This document shows, piece after piece, positions 8,502 through 16,022 of a stretch of DNA of 40,352 nucleotides (positions within the stretch are counted from its first letter, which is position 1; each line of letters opens with the position of its first letter). Under the pieces are notes generated by a model. The model made no database searches. It saw only the letters and a list, made by a program, of their open reading frames with translations, and had not been told where the DNA came from. Made by a program: the position numbers and the translations under genes. The DNA comes from CAG-582 sp964636965 (lineage in GTDB: Bacteria > Bacillota_I > Bacilli_A > RF39 > UBA660), in the NCBI GenBank assembly GCA_964636965.1, contig CAZWST010000007.1, forward strand, positions 1-40,352, written 5' to 3'.

Positions 8502-9065
8502 TTATTTTTTATTCTTTTTCTTATTTTTCTTATATTCTAGAAATTCTTTTTCTTCATCTGTCATATCTACTGGATTAAGTTCACTATCAGTACTAACTAA
8601 GAAACATATAATTATTCCAATAGCTAGAATAAGTATCATTACTAATGGATTTTTAAGAGAAGCCATTATCTTTCCCAGAGCAGGGATTCTTATAACATAC
8701 TTCCCAACTATGGATGATGTACTCATCTCTTCATCAGGGGAATCATTTGCATCACCCTGTGTTATCATAACTTTATCCTCTATATTAATAATCCTATGGG
8801 TTACAAAAGATCCATTAATATCTCTAAATGTTATAACATCACCTAAATTATAATTATCTTCATTAGTATCTATTACTATTAAGTCTCCGACTTTTATTGT
8901 TGGTTCCATAGAACCAGAGACAACTTCAAGTACAGCATATCCAGCAACTTTTGCTAAATCCTTATGAAGTAATTTAATATTTACAAAATTATATACATTA
9001 AATGTAATTAAAAGTACCAAAAATATTGAAACTATAGTCATTACAATTTTCTTTAATAATTTCAT
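8502..9065 (-). CDS. sipW: SipW-type (Ser/His) signal peptidase I, copy 1
   Basis: Membrane signal peptidase of the ER/SipW type, which uses a Ser-His pair rather than Ser-Lys. The N-terminal membrane helix is at about residues 7-28. The catalytic Ser52 is in VVSGSMEPTI, followed by KVGDLIVID, and His90 is in FVTHRI. A second helix at about 140-158 precedes a Lys-rich cytosolic tail, EEKEFLEYKKNKKKNKK. Length 187 matches SipW. AGGGAG lies eight bases before the ATG. It lies between the Ig-repeat protein and the TasA-like protein at 7814, its likely substrates together with the 5831 product. Confidence 0.93.
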   Translation of the reverse strand: MKLLKKIVMTIVSIFLVLLITFNVYNFVNIKLLHKDLAKVAGYAVLEVVSGSMEPTIKVGDLIVIDTNEDNYNLGDVITFRDINGSFVTHRIINIEDKVMITQGDANDSPDEEMSTSSIVGKYVIRIPALGKIMASLKNPLVMILILAIGIIICFLVSTDSELNPVDMTDEEKEFLEYKKNKKKNKK

Positions 9066-9089
9066 AAATCATACTCCCTTTATTTATTC

Positions 9090-12000
9090 TTAATTTGATT
9101 TTACACTACAAGTTGGATTTGTTTTTGTAAATTCTAATCCACTATAGAATTTATAACTATTATTGTTATTAGCTTCTTCTCCAATCTTATAGTCATTATC
9201 ATTATCATCTACCCATTTCCATAGAATAGTTAACTCTGCGGATTCATGAGCTTTAATAACAAATTCTTTATTTGGTACTTCTATTTCTTTCCAACCAGTT
9301 CCAACATCTTTATTTAATATTGTATATGATTTATCAGCATCACTCTCACTAGAACTAGATGAACCATAATAATATTTGTCTATTTTACTTTCAGGAATTG
9401 TTCTTCTAACTTTATATCCCATATTTAGACATGCACCTCTAGAACAAATTGTTTCTTCATGCATAAGTATTTTATTTATAGTAATATCAGATGCTGTATC
9501 ATTTTCAATTGTAAATACATGAGATCCTTCAAGTCCTGGATATATTAGTTTATTTCCACCATACAATGTATCAGCATCAAATAGATCAAAACTCTTTAAT
9601 GTTAAGTATCCTGAAGTAGGTGCGTCTCCATCTACAGGAGATTCACTAAACTTAGGAGTTAAAGTCATATTTCTATCTACTAAGACTTTACCATCTGCTG
9701 TTAAAGTTACATCATTACCATTTTCATCTACCCAGTTAACAAAAGTATATACTAAACATGGATTTTCAGTTGCTACTTTAAATGGATCTATTCCATTTAA
9801 GTCAAATAGAACTCCTCTTCCATCTTCTCCTAAATCAACAGGGAATGTTAAAAGTGTATTTCTAAATGAATTTAAATATTCACCTTCATTAGATGTCTTT
9901 AAAGTTAATATATGTTTTTGTCTAATTGTAACTGAAACATTTAATGGAGCTACATCAAATCCATAGATTTGGCCTCCAATTGTAATATTAATAACTTTTG
10001 GACCATTCTTTAAAGTATTTGGTTTATTCATCTTAAACTTTAAGATATGTGAATATGTTGCAGTTGGTTTAGTAGTAGCATCACTTACACTACTATCAGC
10101 TAGTGTTACATCTGAAATAATATCACTTGGATAATTAACAGTTATAACTCCACCATCACCAGTAGTACTAATAAGTTTAAATACTCCATTTCCAGATTCA
10201 CGTTTAAATAACTCTGTATCGCCTTCAGTTCCATTATTCTCATATTTTAAAATCTTTGTATCAAATTTTAATTCAAATTCTAAACTATCAGGATCATTAT
10301 ATAAAGTATTTATACTCTCTGGTCCAGTTATATCATAATCATATTTCTTTACTTTAAATGATATACTATCTTTACTTTCACCATTCTTATAAGATAATTC
10401 TAAAGTATGCTCTGTATCTTTAATATCATCTTTTGTAGGTATTAAAGTAATGATATCTTCATCAATTCTTACAGAACCATTGAATGTACCCTTATCAATT
10501 GTTATGTCAGATAAACTATAATTACTTATTCCAATAGATTCTTCTTTAACAACATAATTAAGTGTTATAGGAGAATCTTCTATATAGAATTCATTGTCTT
10601 CTAACCTTTCAAATTCAATTGTTCTTACAGCTCTATGAATCTTATAAGCATATGTAGTTGTAGCATTTTTATCTTGAGGCTCAACTGTTATATAAATAGT
10701 ATTATCTCCAGGAGCAAGTGGTGCATTAAAGTTTCCATTAGCATCTATAGTTAATTTTTTTTCACCAATTTTAACTTCCTTAATACTACTTCTACTATCT
10801 ATTGGAATAGCATTTAAATCAATACTATCCTTTAGATAAGGAACTGGATAGATTTTTTCTGTTTCAAGTACAGCAACACTTCCATCTTCCTTCTTAGTAG
10901 AAACAGTAAGTTTTGTCTCTGTACTTAGTTTTTTATAAATAATTACATCATAAGTTGTAGTAGTTGTTCCATCTTGAGCAGTTACAATAACTTGAACTTT
11001 ATTTTCTAAAGGTTTAAGTTCTAAATTATTTAATGAACCTTCTATTCTTCCATCAGGATATTTATATTTAACAGAAGCTCCACTAATAGGAGTAGCAACT
11101 ACTGAATATTGATTTAAATTAATATCAGCTTCAACTGGAACATAATATGAAGTTACTCCCTCACCAATTGAAATAGGAACTTCATTGTTATTTATATATA
11201 CTTGTAATTTTTCTAACTTAGTATTATTAGATTTACTTACATTTACTATTAAAGGTGTCTTTTCTCCAGATTCATTTATTGCATATATTATAACTTCACC
11301 TTCTGAAACAGCTGTTATTTCACCACTTACAGGATCAACTGTTGCAATCGCAGGATTACTTGATTCCCATTTTATTTGTTGTTGAGCTCCTTGTTCAATA
11401 GTTACAGTTTGTTTCTCGCCTATTATCATATTAATAGATGGTCTTGAAAGTATAATTTGTTCAGCCACTACTTTTATATTTATTTTTTGGCTATTTAACT
11501 TACCATTAATAGTAACAGTAGCATTACCAACATGTTTAGCAACTATCTTGCCATTAACAATTTCAATAATATCCGTTTTATCACTAGAAGCATTAGTAAA
11601 TGAACCTTGATTAATTAGTGAATTAATACTAACTATATCACCAATTGTCATTGTTTTATCTGTTTCTTTTAAAATAAGTTCTTTATCTGGATTTGGAGGA
11701 ACTATATCACTTAAGACATTTACAACAAGCTCTCTTACCTCTCCATATACACCAGTAACCTTTATAATAGCGCTACCAATATTTTTACCTTTAATTCTAC
11801 CCCACTTGTCAACTTCAACAATATTACTATTTGAAGACTCATATTTTGTTGGAGTACCTTTAGTAATTAAGATTTTTTCTGTGTCTCCGACAATTAAATC
11901 AACAGTTGCATTTGCTAACTCTAAATATACATTATTATCAACTGGAGGATTATTAACAATTACTGTCATAGTATCTTGATTTCCTTTATCATCAAATACA

Positions 12001-14102
12001 GTTATAGTAACTGTTCCTGCAGATTTAGCTAAAATTTTACCAGTTTTAGAATCAACTTCGGCAATTGTTGGATCACTTGATTCAAATCTTTTTGGTGTTC
12101 CTTTTACAGTTGGTGTATAAATATCACCAACAGTTAAACTTTTAATTGAATCCATAAACTCAACAGGAGAATTTGGTTCAATTATTACTTGATTACTAGT
12201 AACAACTACTGTAATTTGTCTTGTTTCATTATTTTGACCTGTAACAGTTATTACTGAAGTACCAACACCAGTTGCTGTAATAACTCCATTAGTATCAACT
12301 GTTGCAACATTTGTTTTGCTTGATTCAAATTTTACTGCTTTACCTCGAGTAATAATAATTCTATGTTTATCTCCAACCTTCATATAAACTCTTGTTTCAG
12401 GTATAACAATATCATCAGAACTTACTTTGTTTGTAACATAAACTGTTACTTCTTTCTTTTCTCCATTTGCACCAGTTATAGTAATTGTAGCAACACCTGC
12501 ATTTTTAGCAGTTATTTGTCCCTTTTTATCAACACTAGCAACAGTTGGATTATTTGATACATATCCGATTACCTTACCTTGAACAGTTAAAGTATATTTT
12601 TCTCCTGGATGCATATCAAGTCTTGTCTCAGCTACAATAATGTCAGCTGGCTTTGTTGGATCTGTTGGTTTTGTTGGTTTACTTGGGGTTGTTGGGTTAC
12701 TTGGATTTGTTGGATTTGTTGAACCCGTTGGATTTGTTGGATTACTTGAACTGCTTGAACTAGTTGAACTAGTTGTTGTAGTTGTTGTAGTTGTGTCACC
12801 AGGGTTAATTGGTTTTGTTGGATTTGTTGGGTTACTTGGGTCAACAGGATTAATTGGAGTATCTTTACTAACTACTTCAATCGTAATAGTAGCCTTATTT
12901 CCAAAATACCAAAAATCTGATGCTGTAATAGTTATAATTCCTGGCTTAATAGCAGTTATCTTACCAGTCTTTTTATTAACTTTAGCAATCTTTGAATTGC
13001 TTGATTTCCATCTACTTACTTTACCTTTAATAACAGTTGGAGTAAATGTTTCTCCTACTCTTAATACTTTATAAGATGTAGATAATTCAAGTTTAGACTT
13101 CTTAGGTTTAGAAACAACTGTAACTCGAACAGTTACCTTATTACCATTTTTATCATAAGCATTAATATCTGCATTTCCAACACTCTTAGCAGTTATTTTA
13201 CCTTTTTTACTTACAGTAACTACCTTTTTATTAGTAGATTCCCATTTAGTTACTTTTCCACTAGTAACATTAATTTGATATTTTTCACCAACATATAATT
13301 GTTTAAAACTAATATTTAATTTTAAAGGTTTATTAGAAGATTCTTTCGTAGTATTTTCTTTTCTTGTTGTTGTTTCTATGTCTTTATTGATAGTAATCTG
13401 ATATTCAGAAGTATAAGTCTTACCACCATACTGAACAGATAAGGTTATCTTAGTTTGTCCTTCTTTTAGACCTTTTATAGATAAAATTCCATTTTTAGCA
13501 GTTGCAGTAGCAATAGATTCATCATCTACTTTTACATTAACTTTTCCTTTAATTCCGACTAATCTATAAGCAACATTCTTTTTATTTGTATTAGCAAGTA
13601 TAATTGTTCCACTAGTAGAATTCATTTTAATTCCTTTTATACCAGCAGTAATTGAAAGCTCACTAGTAGCTTTATAAATAATATCATTAGATGTTGTTGT
13701 AGCATATATAGTAACATTTCCTGTTCTTTTAGGATTAACTACAACATAACCATCATAAGCAACACAAGTAGCAATTTCGGCATCACTTGTTGTACATACA
13801 ACATCATCTGTTAAAATATCTTCATAAGTATAAGTTAATTTATATGAAGAATCATCAAGCGTTATTGAGCGTTCTTGTTCAGTAAATACAAGTTTGGTAT
13901 TAATTCTTTCTCTTTTATCATTGGTATCAGGATCAATTTTAACAGTAGAAGACCCAAAGATATTACCAATAGTTCCCCAAAATGAAGAAGTACAACTAGT
14001 TATCAATAACAATATTATAATAATGATTATTATAATGCATATAATAAGTTTAGTAGTAGTATGCTTATTCTCATTATTATCTTTATTATGAGAGTTTTTC
14101 AT
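9090..14102 (-). CDS. Giant Ig-repeat surface protein with terminal TasA-like domain
   Basis: A 1670-residue extracellular protein. A poly-Ile signal helix (19-34) ends in a lipobox-like ITSC (Cys37), so lipid anchoring is possible. About ten bacterial Ig-like (BIG2) domains follow: four between about 57 and 417, then a Pro/Thr/Ser/Asn linker (418-487), then six more to about 960. Each shows the pattern ESSNPAIATVD then GEITA then G-x-x-I/V-x-V. After these come a cadherin-like beta-sandwich (about 960-1054), further beta domains, a cohesin-like stretch (about 1252-1387) and an InlB-type repeat (YTFVNWVDENGNDVT, near 1455). The last 175 residues resemble TasA/camelysin (PGLEGSHVFTIENDTASD; LTILWKWVDDNDNDYKIG). 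A large adhesin or matrix scaffold is inferred. The ribosome-binding site is GAGGGGG. Confidence 0.85.
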   Translation of the reverse strand: MKNSHNKDNNENKHTTTKLIICIIIIIIIILLLITSCTSSFWGTIGNIFGSSTVKIDPDTNDKRERINTKLVFTEQERSITLDDSSYKLTYTYEDILTDDVVCTTSDAEIATCVAYDGYVVVNPKRTGNVTIYATTTSNDIIYKATSELSITAGIKGIKMNSTSGTIILANTNKKNVAYRLVGIKGKVNVKVDDESIATATAKNGILSIKGLKEGQTKITLSVQYGGKTYTSEYQITINKDIETTTRKENTTKESSNKPLKLNISFKQLYVGEKYQINVTSGKVTKWESTNKKVVTVSKKGKITAKSVGNADINAYDKNGNKVTVRVTVVSKPKKSKLELSTSYKVLRVGETFTPTVIKGKVSRWKSSNSKIAKVNKKTGKITAIKPGIITITASDFWYFGNKATITIEVVSKDTPINPVDPSNPTNPTKPINPGDTTTTTTTTSSTSSSSSSNPTNPTGSTNPTNPSNPTTPSKPTKPTDPTKPADIIVAETRLDMHPGEKYTLTVQGKVIGYVSNNPTVASVDKKGQITAKNAGVATITITGANGEKKEVTVYVTNKVSSDDIVIPETRVYMKVGDKHRIIITRGKAVKFESSKTNVATVDTNGVITATGVGTSVITVTGQNNETRQITVVVTSNQVIIEPNSPVEFMDSIKSLTVGDIYTPTVKGTPKRFESSDPTIAEVDSKTGKILAKSAGTVTITVFDDKGNQDTMTVIVNNPPVDNNVYLELANATVDLIVGDTEKILITKGTPTKYESSNSNIVEVDKWGRIKGKNIGSAIIKVTGVYGEVRELVVNVLSDIVPPNPDKELILKETDKTMTIGDIVSINSLINQGSFTNASSDKTDIIEIVNGKIVAKHVGNATVTINGKLNSQKINIKVVAEQIILSRPSINMIIGEKQTVTIEQGAQQQIKWESSNPAIATVDPVSGEITAVSEGEVIIYAINESGEKTPLIVNVSKSNNTKLEKLQVYINNNEVPISIGEGVTSYYVPVEADINLNQYSVVATPISGASVKYKYPDGRIEGSLNNLELKPLENKVQVIVTAQDGTTTTTYDVIIYKKLSTETKLTVSTKKEDGSVAVLETEKIYPVPYLKDSIDLNAIPIDSRSSIKEVKIGEKKLTIDANGNFNAPLAPGDNTIYITVEPQDKNATTTYAYKIHRAVRTIEFERLEDNEFYIEDSPITLNYVVKEESIGISNYSLSDITIDKGTFNGSVRIDEDIITLIPTKDDIKDTEHTLELSYKNGESKDSISFKVKKYDYDITGPESINTLYNDPDSLEFELKFDTKILKYENNGTEGDTELFKRESGNGVFKLISTTGDGGVITVNYPSDIISDVTLADSSVSDATTKPTATYSHILKFKMNKPNTLKNGPKVINITIGGQIYGFDVAPLNVSVTIRQKHILTLKTSNEGEYLNSFRNTLLTFPVDLGEDGRGVLFDLNGIDPFKVATENPCLVYTFVNWVDENGNDVTLTADGKVLVDRNMTLTPKFSESPVDGDAPTSGYLTLKSFDLFDADTLYGGNKLIYPGLEGSHVFTIENDTASDITINKILMHEETICSRGACLNMGYKVRRTIPESKIDKYYYGSSSSSESDADKSYTILNKDVGTGWKEIEVPNKEFVIKAHESAELTILWKWVDDNDNDYKIGEEANNNNSYKFYSGLEFTKTNPTCSVKSN
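12642..12851 (-). repeat. Low-complexity repeat encoding the Pro/Thr/Asn/Ser linker
   Basis: Short imperfect copies of a 9-12 base unit (complement of GTTGGATTTGTTGG) encode NPT, KPT and poly-Thr/poly-Ser runs. Such tracts can change length by slippage. They also generate long open frames on both strands that are not genes. Confidence 0.85.
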
Positions 14103-14153
14103 ACTGTTTCCCCCTCTTCTATATTGTTTAATAATATTTACTTAATTTAATTC

Positions 14154-14211
14154 CCAACTAAATCTATAAGATGCCCTATAGACTTAGTTGGAAGTTAAAT
14201 TAATAACTTCC
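14154..14211 (-). other. Two overlapping hairpins between the TasA-like gene and the Ig-repeat gene
   Basis: Hairpin A: CCAACTAA (14154-14161) plus TCTATA (14163-14168) pair with TATAGA (14177-14182) plus TTAGTTGG (14184-14191). Hairpin B: GGAAGTTA (14190-14197) pairs with TAACTTCC (14204-14211). They share bases 14190-14191. Neither is followed by a T run on the minus strand, so they are not ordinary terminators. RNA protection, processing or partial attenuation is inferred. Confidence 0.75.
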
Positions 14212-14226
14212 ATATTTAACTACTTA

Positions 14227-15105
14227 TTAGATTACTCTTTTAGTAGTTTGAGTTCTTTGTCTTGTAGTTGCAGTTGTACTTCTAGTAGTTTTTGGAGTAC
14301 TTGTAGTAGCATGATCATTAGCTACTTGTTCAGCAACTATACCAACTTTGAATTCAACTTTTTCATCTGATAAGTTTTCACCAGCAAATGTATCAAGTCT
14401 ATTTACTTGAGTAGCATCTAAACCTGGTACAGTATTAGTTGTATCCCATTCCCATTTAATGTTAAATGCAAACTTATGCTCACCAGTAGTGTTGGCATTT
14501 GCAGCTGGACCAAATGAATGTTTTCCAGCACCTACACCATTATTTGAGTTATAAGCATCAAATGCAGCTTGAATAGCAGTAGCTTTTACACCATCAGTAG
14601 TATTAAGAACAGCTTTTACATCTGCATTTTCAGTACCATCAATCTTATACTCAATCCAATAAGTTAATGGACGGTATTCTTTAACATCGCCAGTTAATTC
14701 GCCTTCTTTATTACTCATATCTTTTACTTTACCATTTTCAACAGTATAGTAAACTATAAAGTCTCTTATAGCATCGAAGTTATAACTCATAGTGTATCTA
14801 ACTTCACTCTTAGCAGTAATTTCAAAAGTAGACTCTCCTTTAGTTCCTGGAGCTACAACGTTATCAGTGTTTAAAGATTTAACATATTCACTACCATTAT
14901 AGAAATAAGAAGTATCGAATAAATCTAGGTTATAGTTACCTGAACCATTACCATCAGTTAAATCCATATGCCATTTTGCAACTCTAGCTTCATCAGTCAT
15001 GTCAATCTTAGAGATATATTTTGCATAAGTTCCACCAACTGCGTTTAGTGTAACAGCAACTAACATAACTAATACAGCTACGATTCCCATTTTCTTATTT
15101 TTCAT
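14227..15105 (-). CDS. TasA/camelysin-family matrix protein, SipW substrate
   Basis: A 292-residue secreted protein. The signal helix (about 6-23) is followed by GGTYAKYISKIDMTDEARVA, which lines up with TasA (GGTWAAF region), where SipW cleaves nearby. Camelysin-type features follow: APGTKGESTFEITAKSEVRY near 85 and the late IKWEWDTTN motif near 220. The C-terminus (about 265-292) is a Thr/Arg tail, with TSTPKTTRSTTATTRQR. The ribosome-binding site GGGGGAGGTGA is the strongest in the operon, and hairpins flank the gene on both sides, suggesting that this is the abundant structural subunit. It directly follows the second SipW gene, as in the tapA-sipW-tasA order of Bacillus. Confidence 0.88.
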   Translation of the reverse strand: MKNKKMGIVAVLVMLVAVTLNAVGGTYAKYISKIDMTDEARVAKWHMDLTDGNGSGNYNLDLFDTSYFYNGSEYVKSLNTDNVVAPGTKGESTFEITAKSEVRYTMSYNFDAIRDFIVYYTVENGKVKDMSNKEGELTGDVKEYRPLTYWIEYKIDGTENADVKAVLNTTDGVKATAIQAAFDAYNSNNGVGAGKHSFGPAANANTTGEHKFAFNIKWEWDTTNTVPGLDATQVNRLDTFAGENLSDEKVEFKVGIVAEQVANDHATTSTPKTTRSTTATTRQRTQTTKRVI

Positions 15106-15144
15106 TTTTTCACCTCCCCCAATTTAAAAATTACAATTTCTTTT

Positions 15145-15227
15145 GTGTAAGGGATCCCCATACACTTATTCGGAAGCATGCTTTTATGAACTTCCATCTA
15201 TGTAAACATTCCACCGGAATGGTTACA
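15145..15227 (-). other. Three hairpins between sipW copy 2 and the TasA-like gene
   Basis: Stems are at 15145-15165 (GTGTA/TACAC with inner GGG/CCC), 15172-15195 (GGAAG plus CAT pairing with ATG plus CTTCC, two-base bulge) and 15201-15227 (TGTAA plus CATTCC pairing with GGAATG plus TTACA, one mismatch). The last begins four bases after the sipW stop codon. None has a T tail on the minus strand. They fill most of the 125-base gap and may form the 5' leader of the tasA-like mRNA. Confidence 0.72.
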
Positions 15228-15230
15228 CCA

Positions 15231-15989
15231 TTATTTTTTGCTTGTAGTTTTCTTTCCTTCTTTAACATTCTTAGAAGATTTTGAATCTTCTTTTTTTGTT
15301 TTAGAAGTCTTTGCACTACTATTTTTGACATTCTTTTCTTTCTCTGATGCTTCTTTTTGTTTCTTAAATTCTAAGAACTCAGCATCTTCTTTCTGTTTCT
15401 CAAGTTCTTTTTGTCTCTTATATTCTAAGAACTCTAGTTGTTCTTGAGAAACTTGCTTTTTATTTGAAATCATGAATGCCGCAGCAAATATTACTGTAAT
15501 TCCTAATATAACAATTATTATTGTTGTTGGTTCAGATAAATTGTTTAAGATAGATCCAATACCAGGAATTCTCATGACATATATTCCTTCAACATCATCT
15601 AATTCAACCAAACTTTGGTCTTGAGATGAGTTGTTGTCACCCTTAGTGATAAATAAAGTTTCACCATCACGCTCAACCATTTCAATTATTCTATGAGTCG
15701 TAACAGTACCAGCCGTATCTCTAAAAGCAATAACATCATTTACTTTTAAAGTTTTAGGGTCTGTAACTTTAGTTATTATTAAATCTCCTTTTTTAATATC
15801 TGTTTCCATTGAACCAGATAATACAATAAAAGGTTTGTATCCAAATACACTAGGTACTTTATCTTTGTCTTTATTAGCTTGAAACATAATTGATAAGTTA
15901 ATTAGTAATACAGGGACTAATATAACAACAGCAATTATCACAAGCCAATTACTGACTTTTTGAAACCACCTTTTCTCTTTTTCTTTCAT
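15231..15989 (-). CDS. sipW: SipW-type (Ser/His) signal peptidase I, copy 2, with repeated charged tail
   Basis: Same family as the gene at 8502. The N-terminal helix is at about residues 15-36, catalytic Ser60 is in VLSGSMETDI, and His98 is in VTTHRI. A second helix is near 143-165. The cytosolic tail (about 85 residues) is much longer than usual. It contains LEFLEYKRQKELEKQKE and AEFLEFKKQKEASEKEK, a repeated motif also present once in the other SipW, then a Lys/Ser run ending KKTTSKK. ATG at 15989 is preferred over an upstream TTG at 16001; AGAAGG lies about 12 bases upstream, so this start is moderately sure. It precedes the TasA-like gene, its likely substrate. Confidence 0.92.
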   Translation of the reverse strand: MKEKEKRWFQKVSNWLVIIAVVILVPVLLINLSIMFQANKDKDKVPSVFGYKPFIVLSGSMETDIKKGDLIITKVTDPKTLKVNDVIAFRDTAGTVTTHRIIEMVERDGETLFITKGDNNSSQDQSLVELDDVEGIYVMRIPGIGSILNNLSEPTTIIIVILGITVIFAAAFMISNKKQVSQEQLEFLEYKRQKELEKQKEDAEFLEFKKQKEASEKEKNVKNSSAKTSKTKKEDSKSSKNVKEGKKTTSKK

Positions 15990-16013
15990 ATCACACCACA
16001 ACCTTCTATTAAC

Positions 16014-16022
16014 ATTATAACA
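16014..16022 (-). promoter_or_regulatory. Extended -10 promoter for sipW copy 2 and the TasA-like gene
   Basis: TGTTATAAT on the minus strand matches TGnTATAAT and directly adjoins the stop codon of the lipoprotein gene. No strong -35 is present. It would allow sipW-tasA transcription separately from the long operon. The context TGTTATAATGTT also occurs at the cpsD promoter (2779-2787). Confidence 0.6.

Noticed and set aside
12632..13074. Open frames on both strands across the repeat linker (poly-Gln/Val products)
   Set aside because: They arise from the short-period repeat encoding the Pro/Thr/Asn linker; they have no ribosome-binding site and low-complexity products.
14154..15227. Hairpins around the TasA-like gene as ordinary terminators
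   Set aside because: None is followed by a T run on the transcribed strand.
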